Notes: generated from the letters alone by a model not told the origin. A DNA stretch of 64,000 bases from Collybia mongolica (GCA_013420905.1 JAAXNY010000011.1:2480001-2544000), one strand, 5' to 3'; counted from the stretch's first letter, positions 32,481 through 43,952 are shown. Numbers and translations: made by a program.

Positions 32481-32927
32481 GTCGTCAAGAGGGTAACCTA
32501 TTTATAGGACTCAGCCATCGCAATATTCATGTGTGTATGTAAGCGGGTGATGTTTATTTGGTTGCTTCCTAATTTCGGGCCGAAAGTCGAGGAACGAATC
32601 GCAAAATGAAAGGGCGTAAATCGGTCTGATATCCTCCACTTTTCTTTGTGTGCTTTTGGCAACATACCCTAACAACCTACTCTCATCAACCCAAAAATTT
32701 CTGTTATTCGGATTCTCTGAGGTGGTATACTACGATCATCGATGTATGTGTGTTATTGGGCTATCAATCAAAGTCTGTTATACAAGTGATGTTACAAAGG
32801 AGTGCAGAATGATCCGGAAAATTCAAAGAGTCCAAAAACACGAGATGGCGCGACCGAAAGAAGGGTTGCGAATATCCAAGAGAATTACTTGGGTTGGATC
32901 GCTACAGATGAGAGTGGAATGAGGTCT
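32481..32927. other. Intergenic, no gene seen
   Basis: Promoter side of the F-box-like gene and sequence leading to the LINE insertion point. No supported feature. Confidence 0.4.
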
Positions 32928-33105
32928 AATTATACAAGTTAATCGCTTCTTGCTCCTGAACCCCCATCATCCCCCTCGGGGTCCTGGGTAATTCACCACT
33001 TTTAGCCATCCTTTCCCCATTTATTGCCTCCTTTCAGCTCTGGCCCCTCAAGCCACCCTTTCTTTTCTCAAAACCCGTCACCCCTCCAACTCACGTACAC
33101 CAAAC

Positions 33106-34842
33106 ATGCCCAGCACTGCCCCCTCCACTTCCAAAACCAACAAACCAACCAGGTCCCAGGACCCCGAACCCACCCCCATACGTGGCATGCCCACGAGATC
33201 CGAGATCAATTCAATCCTAGCCGCTGACCCGTGTAAGATCGACAACGCAAATGACGCTCGCGCCTGGCTCGAAGGCAAGAGCTGGATTCTCGAAAGCGAA
33301 CCCTACAACCGGTCTAAGCTAGTCCACATCTTATTAACCATCTCTCTCTCTCCCGGTATACCCTCTAACCTAATCCCAGCCATCCGTTCCGTAGCATTCC
33401 TAATAGAAGACAATGTCAACGACACCATCTCCACCGCCCTAGCCAAAACCATCGCCAACAAAATCTTACCATCTCTTTCTATAATTTCTGATAACTTATC
33501 CTCCTCCACTAATTTCCTAGACAAAGTTTCCTCAACACAAGCAACCACATCCCTCTCGCTAACTGACACTACTGACAAACTCTCCTCTATTACAGAATCC
33601 CTAGAAACAACAGCCTCTACTCTCGCCACACTACCCCCCCCTCCCCCCGCCCTCCCCTGCAAAACCCCCACCTGGGCCGATATCGTCGCCTCAACTCCCT
33701 CACCTCCCTCCCTCCCCTCCCCCAATTTCAACCCCTCCCTCCCCACCCAACACACCCTGTTACAACAACGCATCCTAGCAGCAGCCAAGACCATCATCAT
33801 ATCCTATAACCCCGAGGACGTCGGTGCCCCTCAAAGTGCCTTGTCCAAAGACCTAAATGACACCCGTCTCGACCTTAACAAACTCCTTACCAGCCTCGAC
33901 AATACTGAAAACGAATTCGCGGACCCCGGAGAACTTCAAATCCAGTCCAACATCCGAGGAATACAAGCTCTTGAAAGCGGCGACCTTCGATTAGACTTTT
34001 CCACCCCCGAAGGAGCGGAAGCCTTCAAACGTCGCGCATTGGAAGCGGGCTCCACCTTCATCTCTACCTACTTCGGCACCTCAGCCAGGATCAAACCTCG
34101 AGGCCACAACGTCATCATGAAATTTGTCCCCTGCACCGGCACCTTCGACCCCTCCAACCCCACCCATATCTCCGACTTTGAACTAGACAATAACCTACCC
34201 CCTGGCTCCATCATGTCCGCCACATGGCTCAAGAGGATCGAAGCACGAAACGTTGGCCAGAAAGTTGCCAACTTAAAGTTCGTCTGTAACTCTGCTGCCA
34301 TTGCTAACCGTCTACTTTCAGATAGAGTCTACGTCCTCGGCACCCTAACCCCTGTATGCAAAGACATACGCATCCCCATCCGCTGCAACAAATGTCAGCG
34401 CTATGGCCACCTACGCGCCAACTGCAAAGGCTCAGAGACCTGCGCCAGATGCAGCAGTCATTCTCATCCTACCTCCAACTGCCCCGGCATCGACCCCCCT
34501 CGCTGCGTCTCCTGCGGTCCCTCCTCCTCTCACGCTAGTAACAATTCTAACTGCCCTTCTTTTCAGGAAAAGTGCGCTGCGCTCGACGCCAAATACCCCG
34601 AGAACATCATGCCCTTCTTCCCCACCAGCGAACCTTGGACCTGGGCCACCGCTCCCCCCAAACCCTCAAAGATCACCACCACACTCCCACCACACCCATC
34701 CCTCCCCCCACGTCCCCCCTCCCCACACCACGCATCCCGCCACCCTATTAACTCCCAATCAAATTTCAACCCCACCCCCCAACCAACCGGCCCCTCTACT
34801 CGATCCACCCCCCCTCTAACATCCCCTCGAATTGATGATTAG
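33106..34842 (+). CDS. LINE ORF1, gag-like nucleic-acid-binding protein
   Basis: 578 residues. The N-terminal half is Ser/Thr/Pro-rich with predicted helical parts (TTDKLSSITESLETTASTL). The C-terminal third holds cysteine-histidine knuckles: CNKCQRYGHLRANC (CX2CX4HX4C), CARCSSHSHPTSNC and CVSCGPSSSHASNNSNC. Such proteins coat the retrotransposon RNA and act as chaperones in reverse transcription. The tail is very proline-rich. Its TAG stop (34840-34842) overlaps the ORF2 start. Confidence 0.9.
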   Translation: MPSTAPSTSKTNKPTRSQDPEPTPIRGMPTRSEINSILAADPCKIDNANDARAWLEGKSWILESEPYNRSKLVHILLTISLSPGIPSNLIPAIRSVAFLIEDNVNDTISTALAKTIANKILPSLSIISDNLSSSTNFLDKVSSTQATTSLSLTDTTDKLSSITESLETTASTLATLPPPPPALPCKTPTWADIVASTPSPPSLPSPNFNPSLPTQHTLLQQRILAAAKTIIISYNPEDVGAPQSALSKDLNDTRLDLNKLLTSLDNTENEFADPGELQIQSNIRGIQALESGDLRLDFSTPEGAEAFKRRALEAGSTFISTYFGTSARIKPRGHNVIMKFVPCTGTFDPSNPTHISDFELDNNLPPGSIMSATWLKRIEARNVGQKVANLKFVCNSAAIANRLLSDRVYVLGTLTPVCKDIRIPIRCNKCQRYGHLRANCKGSETCARCSSHSHPTSNCPGIDPPRCVSCGPSSSHASNNSNCPSFQEKCAALDAKYPENIMPFFPTSEPWTWATAPPKPSKITTTLPPHPSLPPRPPSPHHASRHPINSQSNFNPTPQPTGPSTRSTPPLTSPRIDD

Positions 34843-37800
34843 AGCCCCAGCCACCCTCCCCGCATCCCTCTGTATTTGGCAACAGAACGTCCGGAAATCA
34901 ACCGTTGCCCAACAGTACGTCATCGGAGTCGCCGACCCTCGCGAATGGGACATCATCGCAATCCAGGAACCCTGCCTAGACCACTTCCACAACACACATG
35001 CCTCACCCTACTGGCGTGTCGTCTACCCCCTCAACCACACCACAAACTCCGCCGCCAAAATCCGCTCACGCTCAGTCCTCCTCATCAACACCAACATCGA
35101 CACTGAAGCATACTCTACACTACCAATTCCCTCGCCAGACATCACAGCCATCAAATTCCGCACCGAAACCGGCTCCCTATCCATCTTCAATATCTACAAC
35201 GACTGTACCCACAACGCTTCACTAGAAACGCTCGCAAACTTCCTCCCCTCACTAGCACTCGATCGCAACGGCACCGATCATATGCTATGGCTAGGCGACT
35301 TCAACAGACACCATCCCCTCTGGGAATCCTCCGAAAACCGCCACCTCAACTCACCAGAAGCTCAAGTACAGCCCCTCCTCGACCTCCTAAAGGACTACGA
35401 TATGGATTTGGCCCTCCCCCCCAACCTCCCCACCTACTTTTCCTATCGCGGCAGATGGACGCGTCCCGACAACGTCTGGTTCTCCTCCTACGACCCTGAC
35501 CTCCTCATCTCCTGCGACACACGAACGGACATCCTCCCACCCCTCACGGACCACACCCCCATTCACACCACCCTCAACCTCCCCATCCCTAGACCGCCAG
35601 CTCCCCCCTCTTACAACTTCCACAACGTCAACTGGGAAGAATTCTCTTCAACCCTCGAACGCGAACTTAGCGCCGCCTCCCCTGCGTCCAGAATTCCCAA
35701 CGAAGATGAGTTCCTCACCAAAGTCGACACACTCACCACCATCATACAGAACACAATCTCCCAGCACGTTCCCCTCCGCAAACCCACGCCCTTCTCCAAG
35801 CGCTGGTGGACTGACGAAATTGCCAGTTTAGTCAAACAGAAAAACAAACTTAGTAACCAAGTTAAGCGCTTCTCGCACATAACTAATCACCCCTCCATAG
35901 CAGCCCATAGACGAATATCCAACAAGCTAGCCGAAACGATACAAAAAACCAAAAAATCCCATTTCGTCAACTGGCTCGAAGGAGCCACATCTAAGGACAT
36001 CTATGTTGCCAACAAATACGCTACTGACGAACCCTCCGACAGATCCTGCGCCCGCATACCAGACCTCAAAATTGATGCCAACGACACACCGGCGCTAGCT
36101 ACCTCCAACCAAGAGAAAGCCAAGCTCCTCGCAGAGTCCTTCTTCCCACCTCCTCCCCCCACCCCCTCCGTCCCACCCAACTTCACTTACCCCAAACCCC
36201 TCCCTGATATTGCCTACTTCTCCCACCACCGAATTAAGGATGCCATCTCCCAGCTTCACCCCCACAAAGCCCCAGGCCCCGACGGTATCCCCAACATCGT
36301 ACTCAAGAATTGCGTACCGATACTCCTCAACCACCTCCACTACATCTACAGAGCAGTACTCGAACTCAACATCTACCACCCCCGCTGGCTACAATCCACT
36401 ACCCTCGTGCTCAGGAAAGGTGGGAAACCAGCCTACAACGTCGCCAAAGCCTACCGGCCAATAGGCCTCCTCGACACCATAGGTAAACTCTTCTCCACCC
36501 TCCTCGCTGCTGAGCTCTCCCACCTAGCGGAAAAACACAACCTCCTTCCCCCATCTCAATTCGGAGGACGCTCAGGTAGAAACACCTCCGACGCCCTCCA
36601 CCTCATGACGTACAAAATCAAAGAAGCCTGGCGAAACAAAAAAGTAGCCGTCTCACTCTTCCTTGACGTCCAAGGTGCCTTCCCCAACACGGTAAAAGAA
36701 CGACTTATTCACAACATGAAAGCTAAAGGCGTCCCAGTATGTATCACTAACATCGTTAGTCAAATGCTCACCGGACGCACCACACGCCTAATGTTCGACG
36801 ATTACCTCTCGGACTTCTTCAACGTGGACAATGGAACCACCCAAGGTTGTCCCTTTTCCATGCTAGCATACGCATTCTACAACACCCCCCTCTTCTCCAT
36901 CCGCTTTCGCAAACACGAAATCACCATCGGTTTTGTGGACGACTGCACCCTCCTGGTCATTGCCTCCTCCCTCGAAGTCGCCCATGAATACATCAAAAGC
37001 CTCATGGAATGCCAAAACGGCGGGTTTGAATGGTCCATCTCTCATAACTCACCCTTTGAACTTTCCAAAGTTGCGCTAATGAACCACCCCCGCACTACTA
37101 ACGACATCATCCCACAGGACCTTGTCCTCACCCGCACCAACCCCAACGGCACGGTCACCACGCAGACCATCAAAACGGTTACCGAATACAAGATCCTCGG
37201 GGTCACGATAGATCCAAAACTCAAATGGACCAAGCACCACGACAAAGTAGTTGCAAGCGCTACGAACTGGACCTCTCAAATAGCCCGCCTCCCCCGCCTC
37301 TCCGGGGGCCTCTCCGCGAAAAATATGAGGCAGCTCTACAACACTGTTGCAATCCCCGCCTTCACATACGCGGCTGACGTTTGGTACACAGGTATCTCAA
37401 CCCCCTCCTCAGGCTCCAAACGATCCGGTTCCATCTCAGTAACTAAAAAGCTAGCCTCAATCCAATGCAATATGGCCAAAACCATCACAGGCTCCATACG
37501 CACAGCCGCAGGTGATGCCCTCGACGTCCACGCTAACCTTTTACCCATAGACCTCCTCTTCCACAAAGTTCTCTTCCGCTCTACGTTACGATTAGCCTCC
37601 CTCCCCCCTTCCCATCCCCTCCACCCCCTTGTTAAAAAAGCCGCCACCCGCCGCACTAAACGGCACCGCTCCCCACTACACAACCTCTTCCACCTCTACG
37701 ATATTACCCCCTCCCTGATTGAAACCATCCTCCCCACACGCCTCTCACCCAACTACTCCCCTCCCTTTACTATCAACATCCCAGACGACAAACCTACGGC

Positions 37801-38851
37801 CCTACAACAGGCCAACCTCTTCCACACCACCTCACCTATCTCCGTATACTGCGACGGTTCCGGCCTCGACGGGAATGTAGGCGCCTCAGCCGCCCTATAC
37901 AAAAACGGCATCGAAACTGCCCACCTAACCTACCACCTCGGGCCGATTACCAAACACACAGTATACGAAGGCGAACTAGTTGGCCTCACGCTAGCCCTCC
38001 ACCTCCTCAAAACCTCCAACATCCTCACCACTAAACCCATTATCATCGGCTCAGATAGCCATGCCTCCCTCAAAGCAACACAAAACCAACGACCCCACCC
38101 AGCCCACTACATCCTAGATGTCATCCACACCCAATCCAAGCACCTATCCAAACATCAACGCGCCCTCCATCCCTCCCCTTCCCAACCCCCCCTCCAACTT
38201 CATTGGACTCCCGGCCACGTCAATTTCGCGCCGAACGAACGCGCCGATGCCCTAGCCAGAGACGCGGCCGCGGGCCTGACAAGCCTCCCAAGCTCTCTAC
38301 CCCGATACCTAAGAAAGAACCCCCTCCCCGACAGCATCCCAGCCCTCCGCCAACACCACCTCTCCTCCCTCAACAAAACCTGGAAAGCCAGGTGGAAGAC
38401 CTCCCCCCGTTACCGCCGCATTCACCAAATCGACCCCTCCCTCCCTTCCAAACGCTACCTCCAACTTATCTCCAAACTCGACCGCCCTCAAGCCTCCATC
38501 CTTTCTCAACTACGCACCGGACACATCCCTCTCAATCATTACCTAGCTCGCATTGGCAAATCCCCATCACCCGCATGCCCACACTGCCCAGAAAACATCC
38601 CAGAAACAATACATCACTTTATCTTTGCTTGCCCTCACTACCAACATGCGCGCCACCTCATGCGCGTCAAACTCAAACGCAAGGCCGATAACCTCCCCTT
38701 CCTCCTCTCTGACCCCCGCGCGTCCAAAACCCTGTTAGCTTACATTTCCTCCACCCATCGATTCACCCACCCGCCCCCACCGTCTCCTCCACCCCCACCC
38801 CCACTCCCCCCACCAACCACCATCCCTGCACGCGCACACACCTCCCCCTAG
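34835..38851 (+). CDS. LINE ORF2, AP endonuclease, reverse transcriptase and RNase H
   Basis: About 1338 residues from ATG 34835. Order: AP-type endonuclease (QQNVRKS, AIQEPCLD, LGDFNRHHPLWE, TDHTPIHT), a linker, reverse transcriptase with HKAPGPDGIP, FLDVQGAFP, GTTQGCPFS and the catalytic FVDDCTLLV, then RNase H (YCDGSGLDG, YEGELVGL, IIGSDSH, WTPGHVNFAPNERADALAR) and a C-terminal CPHCP…HHFIFACPHY zinc-like motif. This domain order fits Tad- or I-clade elements. The ATG lies within ATGATTAG, overlapping the ORF1 stop by 8 nt, so translation by termination-reinitiation is likely. No internal stop. Confidence 0.93.
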   Translation: MIRAPATLPASLCIWQQNVRKSTVAQQYVIGVADPREWDIIAIQEPCLDHFHNTHASPYWRVVYPLNHTTNSAAKIRSRSVLLINTNIDTEAYSTLPIPSPDITAIKFRTETGSLSIFNIYNDCTHNASLETLANFLPSLALDRNGTDHMLWLGDFNRHHPLWESSENRHLNSPEAQVQPLLDLLKDYDMDLALPPNLPTYFSYRGRWTRPDNVWFSSYDPDLLISCDTRTDILPPLTDHTPIHTTLNLPIPRPPAPPSYNFHNVNWEEFSSTLERELSAASPASRIPNEDEFLTKVDTLTTIIQNTISQHVPLRKPTPFSKRWWTDEIASLVKQKNKLSNQVKRFSHITNHPSIAAHRRISNKLAETIQKTKKSHFVNWLEGATSKDIYVANKYATDEPSDRSCARIPDLKIDANDTPALATSNQEKAKLLAESFFPPPPPTPSVPPNFTYPKPLPDIAYFSHHRIKDAISQLHPHKAPGPDGIPNIVLKNCVPILLNHLHYIYRAVLELNIYHPRWLQSTTLVLRKGGKPAYNVAKAYRPIGLLDTIGKLFSTLLAAELSHLAEKHNLLPPSQFGGRSGRNTSDALHLMTYKIKEAWRNKKVAVSLFLDVQGAFPNTVKERLIHNMKAKGVPVCITNIVSQMLTGRTTRLMFDDYLSDFFNVDNGTTQGCPFSMLAYAFYNTPLFSIRFRKHEITIGFVDDCTLLVIASSLEVAHEYIKSLMECQNGGFEWSISHNSPFELSKVALMNHPRTTNDIIPQDLVLTRTNPNGTVTTQTIKTVTEYKILGVTIDPKLKWTKHHDKVVASATNWTSQIARLPRLSGGLSAKNMRQLYNTVAIPAFTYAADVWYTGISTPSSGSKRSGSISVTKKLASIQCNMAKTITGSIRTAAGDALDVHANLLPIDLLFHKVLFRSTLRLASLPPSHPLHPLVKKAATRRTKRHRSPLHNLFHLYDITPSLIETILPTRLSPNYSPPFTINIPDDKPTALQQANLFHTTSPISVYCDGSGLDGNVGASAALYKNGIETAHLTYHLGPITKHTVYEGELVGLTLALHLLKTSNILTTKPIIIGSDSHASLKATQNQRPHPAHYILDVIHTQSKHLSKHQRALHPSPSQPPLQLHWTPGHVNFAPNERADALARDAAAGLTSLPSSLPRYLRKNPLPDSIPALRQHHLSSLNKTWKARWKTSPRYRRIHQIDPSLPSKRYLQLISKLDRPQASILSQLRTGHIPLNHYLARIGKSPSPACPHCPENIPETIHHFIFACPHYQHARHLMRVKLKRKADNLPFLLSDPRASKTLLAYISSTHRFTHPPPPSPPPPPPLPPPTTIPARAHTSP

Positions 38852-39232
38852 CACAAGTCTATAAGACCTGACACCTTCCTTTTACCTCCCCCTCCCGCTC
38901 GCGGGACCGTTGCTTACCACACCAGTCCTACATAGCCATCACAAGGGTAGTATTGGGGAGTGGAACTTAAAACTCGGTACGGAATCCGAGGGTCATTCTT
39001 ACTCCGCGTACGCGGGGGGACGCTCCACTTTCCAGCTCTCGTAGCTTTTTCCTTAATTACCTCCCTAGTGTAAATGAAATGTCCAACATAGGGGCATAGC
39101 CCTTCTCGGACAATAAATAGGATTTAATAATAATAATAATAATAATTATACAAGTTGATAGTGATTGCCGAACGACGCAAAGGTGTGGCATATACCGTGG
39201 AACGGTGGACAGGCCAATTTGTGGTGACTAGT

Positions 39233-40535
39233 TCACACAGGCAAAGTCAACGTAGGGTCGTGCGTTGGGCGCTCTGGCCTTCTGTAATTTTTAAAACGTT
39301 AGGAATGGTGGACATTGTTGCAAGCGAACAAACAAACTCACCTTACGTAGGACACCAGAGGATCCCATATGCGCCTCAACACGAACGAGAAACAGGAACG
39401 ATACCCCTCCAGCACCTCCTCCCCAACCCCAAACAAGATGAAGAACGTGAACGCGAAGGCCACGACGAGCCAGCGGCTGAACTCGAGAGTCGCCTCCAAG
39501 TCCGGGACGTTTCGCCAGTGCTGGCGGTCGATATACATTATGGCGCTGTGGGACATTTCCCAATCCCCACATGGCGCCGCGTCACTAAAGGCATGATTAA
39601 AATAAAGAGACAGCGCCGCAAGGGGGACGATGCAGAACCCATGCATGCCCGTAATAAAAAGGAGTCGGATCCATAAAGTGGGGCTTCCCTGGCCTACATG
39701 GATAAACTGGTGCCAAGGGCGGATGACAAGGAATCTGTGGAGGTTCAGGACTGGGCAAGAGTGAGTGATAAGATCTTCGGACTCAGGAGGACGAGCGCTT
39801 ACTTGTATATATACTAGACAAGCAGCTGATGACGATAGACGGTGTCCAGACGAGGACGATCCCTATAGGGTTCTTCTGGGTGACGGGGTAACAGCCGATA
39901 TCCTGATATATATCGTAGCGGCGGCCTTGCGAAACATACTCTGTAACCCCGTGAGTGTGCATATGAAGGGGAACCTCGCATGACCTACGTAGAATTATGG
40001 CAATTGCTGGAAGTCCAACTCCGATCCCCAAATCTACCATAGCCGAAAGGCGCTTCTGGCAACAAACATATGTTTTTGTTCGCATACAACTAAGGTGGAA
40101 CCGGGACGCACTGGTGTGATTAAAGGTTCTCGCGAGGATAAAATGTGGTAGAGCCGTCGATTTATACAGAGAGAACAGGCTGGGATCGCAACTGCAGAAC
40201 CCACAATGATTCGTGCCGCTGTAGACGGGCGGTTAACCCTGCATACGAATTTGATCAAGCTCAAACTCACAGATATCACACCATACCGGTGCGTGATTGC
40301 TCACGTTGTTATTCCAGATGACTGAGTTGGTGAATTGGTTAAGGCAAGCGAGGCCTGTCCAGATCATATAAAGGCACGTGGCTATGTTGCGGGCTGGACG
40401 GTGGCAGTGGAGTGAGATTAATGCACCATATGAACGAGGAAGCATCGCACCTTTCAATTGCGCTGCAAAGGGTACACAACATATCACAAACCCGAAGAAA
40501 GAGAGTACTGAGAAAAGAACGTTAGGGTAAGTCAT
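39233..40535 (-). CDS. STE3-type pheromone receptor R4, short tail
   Basis: Seven exons: 40535-40451, 40393-40271, 40218-40112, 40055-39989, 39940-39803, 39750-39342 and 39281-39233, total 325 residues. Landmarks: CLYMIWTGLACLNQFTNSVI, APVWCDI, ACSLCINRRLYHI, YVSQGRRYDIYQDIGCYP, ATLEFSRW and a helix 7 end LFGVGEEVLEGYRS. The highly conserved RHLRLM-type segment after loop 3 is strongly altered and the tail after helix 7 is only about 35 residues, against 100-300 in the others. Frame is open with all splice phases consistent, so it is probably expressed, but altered function is possible. No pheromone gene adjoins it. The LINE ends 90 bp beyond its stop. Confidence 0.85.
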
Positions 40536-43064
40536 TACGACAAAACAGACGTGCCACCCCGAAATTATTCGATGGGCACTAAGAAGCTAGGGAATCAGGA
40601 TGACCATTCTTCCAGTGTACGCTTTTAAAACTATGAATCCTTGTTCGTTTTTCAGATGGCGTATCCGTCCTTCACAAACCTTGCAAGGCGCTGGGGTAAG
40701 ATTTAGGGAAGCATCAGTGGTCGTGTATCTGGAGATCGTTGCACGAACACGCCGTTGCCAAGTGAGTATAATAGAGCAGGAGGCCCCCCTGGATACCTTG
40801 CTTGCGCAGGCTGGTGGTATCTGAGCAGCGGAGAACAACGACAGGAGTTGGCCCGCCGACGCGATGATAACAAGAGCTGGAAAACAAGCTGCGGAGGATT
40901 GAACAGCTAGCACTCGGGCATTCATTATGAAGCCCTCTGGCGGATCACCGTCATTCAGAGCTCAGTTGATCTTGCAACATTGCCTGAGATGGATAATAAG
41001 TGATCAATCTTGAAAACTGAGAAATAACGCACAGCTTTTGTACGGTTCACCTTGGGGGATGATCATGTCAGCAAATGACTCACACTCGCTATTGACAAAA
41101 AGGTCCCTGTCCCATTTTAGCGCGGCGCATCGAGGGAAATTCAATTGAGTGTTTTTTTTTGCGTTGTGGTCGCTGCCCCAGGCTCCTCCTGTGCTTTGCA
41201 TAATTACGTGAAAACCGAAAACTTTGTGCAAGCTCCGGAACATTCCGTGTGATAAGATAAGCCCAGGGCTTCGCTTAGACCAGATTTAGTCTCCTAAAGC
41301 TGACCTAATCAGAAGATGAAAGTCGATCTATCTGTATAAGATATGCTTCAACTCAAGGCCGTCGTGGCAGGAGGTGAGTCAGTCATTTTTGAATGGATTA
41401 TCATGAGTCTTGTTGTTCACATAGCTTTAAAAACATGCCATCTATGATTCCGCCCACTGTTTACATGAAAAAGTACCCTATTTTTTATGCAGGAGCCCAA
41501 AAATTCGAACAGATCTGTTGTTTTGTAATCTTATCTTATACTAATCACTGCATGACCCATTTTTATCACCTTTAGGTAGAAACAACCAGTAGTATATTTT
41601 ATGTATACAGTGCTTTCCTTGACTAGCATTTGAATGCCAAAGGTAAAACAAATTGTGAATATATTAACTAAGCTAAGACATCAGCCCATACTATTATATT
41701 CATGCATCAATTAACTGTGGTTACAGTTAAAGTGTAGTACATGATTGACTCTAATAACAGACATTGTTGTGACATATCACATTAATGCTCCCAGCCTTAT
41801 TCACCAAGCTATGTACATGTTTGGTGGCCTTGGCCTTTTGTTGCTCACATATTCTGCCACATTTACCTTTCAGAATGGCACACTCTTGGATAAAACTAAT
41901 CAGCAACCCTTCCTTCACTGACAACCTGGGTGTCAAGAGAAGTAATACCAAAAGAACCACTGTCAACCAGCCATTTGACCATTCATTAGCTTATATAATA
42001 ATATAATGCAATGACAGATGTTTTATTTGAACTGTCTACTGGTTTTGGAGAGGGTAAATCATTCAATTGTGACCAGCTTCCCAGCAAATTCCACATCATA
42101 TTACTTGCTTCCTTCCAGCTACTGCCTGACTGCCTGTTGCTGAGATGGTCCTGGCACTGCCACCTCAAGGTTGGCCCTCCAAGACACCAGTGAGACACTA
42201 TGTGAGGGGGCGGCCTTTATGGCCAATGATGAGAGGGTCATGGTAGCCATCATGTTGGCTCTGACTGCATATACACACTGATATCATTATTATGTAAGGA
42301 TAAAGGTAGAAGATACTCACATGATAGTATCAAATGGAAAGATATGTACATGTGGCAGACTGACATTGGCTGTGTTAGATTTGATTGTGTCTGATCTGCT
42401 CATATCTGCTGATATCATATCTGTCATCTGACCCTATATTATTCCTAGATACATTACTATGCTGACTTATGTATTACCAATTCCTTACTAAGATTTATGT
42501 ATTAGCTCTTAGTCATCTTCATACTATCTTGTATATAGCTGACTGTCCAACCAAACTAATACCTCAGTCACAACAACTCAAATACATGGATCTTCTGACT
42601 ACTTGAGGACACTCAGCTCCAATAGTAGAGACAGGCATTCACTCTTGTTCATTTGTCCTCTTCTGCTCATTCTAACAGGCTAGTCAGCAGCAAAGGTTGC
42701 AACCTCCATTCTGTTAGACAGCAGCCCAATTAGGGGATAATACAGGGTTACTGATTAGTTTTATCCCACACTCTTGTGCTAATAATAGAAAATGACAATA
42801 CTCTTCACTGTGCCAAATGGTGAATGGCAGCTTTGGTCTGTGCAATTTCAGTGGACACTTCACTAAAAAACAGGATCTATGTATCTGTATACTATATAAT
42901 TGTTTATCAATGTGAATTGACTGGAATAGAACATTTGCATTTGTTTTCATTGCCTTATTCAGTTCTGCAGCAACTGTGTATGTCATAGCACAACACCTAA
43001 CTTCTAAGTTATTACAGATACAGGATATACAGATAGGAACATTGATAGAAATACAAGTTTAGCT
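40536..43064. other. Intergenic, becoming AT-rich and CpG-poor from about 41.3 kb
   Basis: Several overlapping frames of 60-112 codons on both strands carry no motif. From about 41.3 kb the base composition shifts to AT-rich, TpG/CpA-rich sequence with hardly any CpG, consistent with old methylated transposon DNA. No gene supported. Confidence 0.45.
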
Positions 43065-43289
43065 TCAGCCAATATGTTCAGTATTCAATGAGCAGTTGAT
43101 AGTGCTTGAGTTAGGGTCTGCTATTGCAAATAACATAAGTGAAGTCCCTGGATACTGCTGCTCAAGCTCCTGAATTTGGGCTTGTGCTGCAAGTAGTTGT
43201 TGTTCCAAGGTTGGTTGGAAGGGAGGAAGGGATTCCATGGATGGACCACTGGGTGTGGATAGGAGAGTAGGGTCAAATTGTGAAGACAT
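43065..43289 (-). CDS. Hypothetical coiled-coil-like small protein (weak)
   Basis: A minus-strand frame starting MSSQFDPTLL contains LEQQLLAAQAQIQELEQQ, a clear heptad-type Gln/Leu/Ala helix. It resembles the start of gag-like or transposon-associated proteins, and may be a fragment. It is divergent from the next frame at 43623. Function unknown; confidence low. Confidence 0.3.
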   Translation of the reverse strand: MSSQFDPTLLSTPSGPSMESLPPFQPTLEQQLLAAQAQIQELEQQYPGTSLMLFAIADPNSSTINCSLNTEHIG

Positions 43290-43622
43290 AGTATAGATCT
43301 GATAGATTGGAAAAGGGTAGATGATGAGACTCCCAGGTACTCTGTCTGGATTTTCCCCCAGTTGAGCTCTATGCACACCTGTTGTGAGAGAACTGCTCCT
43401 GTTTTCTCCATTCAACCAGGCAACAGTGGTAATTTAACACCCTTAGCAATTGCCACTTGAGATGGACTCAACATTTTTCAAGGTCAGGCACAATCAGAGC
43501 TCTCACACCTCTCCCCCACTATGACATTTCTATATATAGTAGCTGGTCATGTGATAAACATGCAGGCATCCAGTAAACAATGGTGGGCGCTATTCGGTAC
43601 AAAAAGTTCTGTCCTACACATC

Positions 43623-43952
43623 ATGGAGAGCATCTCTCCGACGAAAAAATGCACTAAACCATGGTGCAAAAACACTGTACCAAGCCAATCATCCCAAAAA
43701 CACTGCTCAGATTGCCAAGAACGTGACCGGGAGAACCAGAAGGCTTTGCGTGCTCGGAAAAAGAGCAAACAGGCCCTCGCGGGACAGAAGCGCAAATGGG
43801 AACATGGCCCAGAATCAGGTGAGAGACCTGCCCAACGTGTAAGAGCCAAGAATGGGGATGGCGGGAGAATATCAGAAGAGGTAGACCGTAACAAACATGG
43901 CTCAGACTCTGAATTGGAGGATGAGGGGGACACAGCCGTGAGTAGTCAATAA
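43623..43952 (+). CDS. Hypothetical Cys-rich basic protein fragment
   Basis: From ATG 43623 the frame reads MESISPTKKCTKPWCKNTVP and then KHCSDCQERDRENQKALRAR, followed by charged residues. CTKPWCK…CSDCQERDRENQKA is a small zinc-binding-like pattern seen at the start of many uncharacterised basidiomycete proteins. It is CpG-richer than the sequence around it. A possible splice near the end (…AVSSQ stop at 43950-43952) could extend it. Possibly the first exon of a degraded gene. Confidence 0.35.
   Translation: MESISPTKKCTKPWCKNTVPSQSSQKHCSDCQERDRENQKALRARKKSKQALAGQKRKWEHGPESGERPAQRVRAKNGDGGRISEEVDRNKHGSDSELEDEGDTAVSSQ

Larger units (their letters stand above)
32941..39143 (+). mobile_element. 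Full-length Tad/I-like LINE (6.2 kb) with 13-bp target duplication
   Basis: Exact direct repeats AATTATACAAGTT at 32928-32940 and 39144-39156 bound the element (the base before each is also T). The 3' end is a (TAA)n run (about 39125-39143), typical of several LINE clades lacking poly(A). Two intact overlapping ORFs encode a gag-like zinc-knuckle protein and an endonuclease-RT-RNase H protein. Complete ORFs, clean target duplications and retained CpG sites indicate a young, potentially active copy. It inserted 90 bp beyond the stop codon of receptor R4. Confidence 0.93.

Noticed and set aside
40587..40925. 112-codon minus-strand frame upstream of R4
   Set aside because: No similarity to anything recognised and no conserved splice link to R4.
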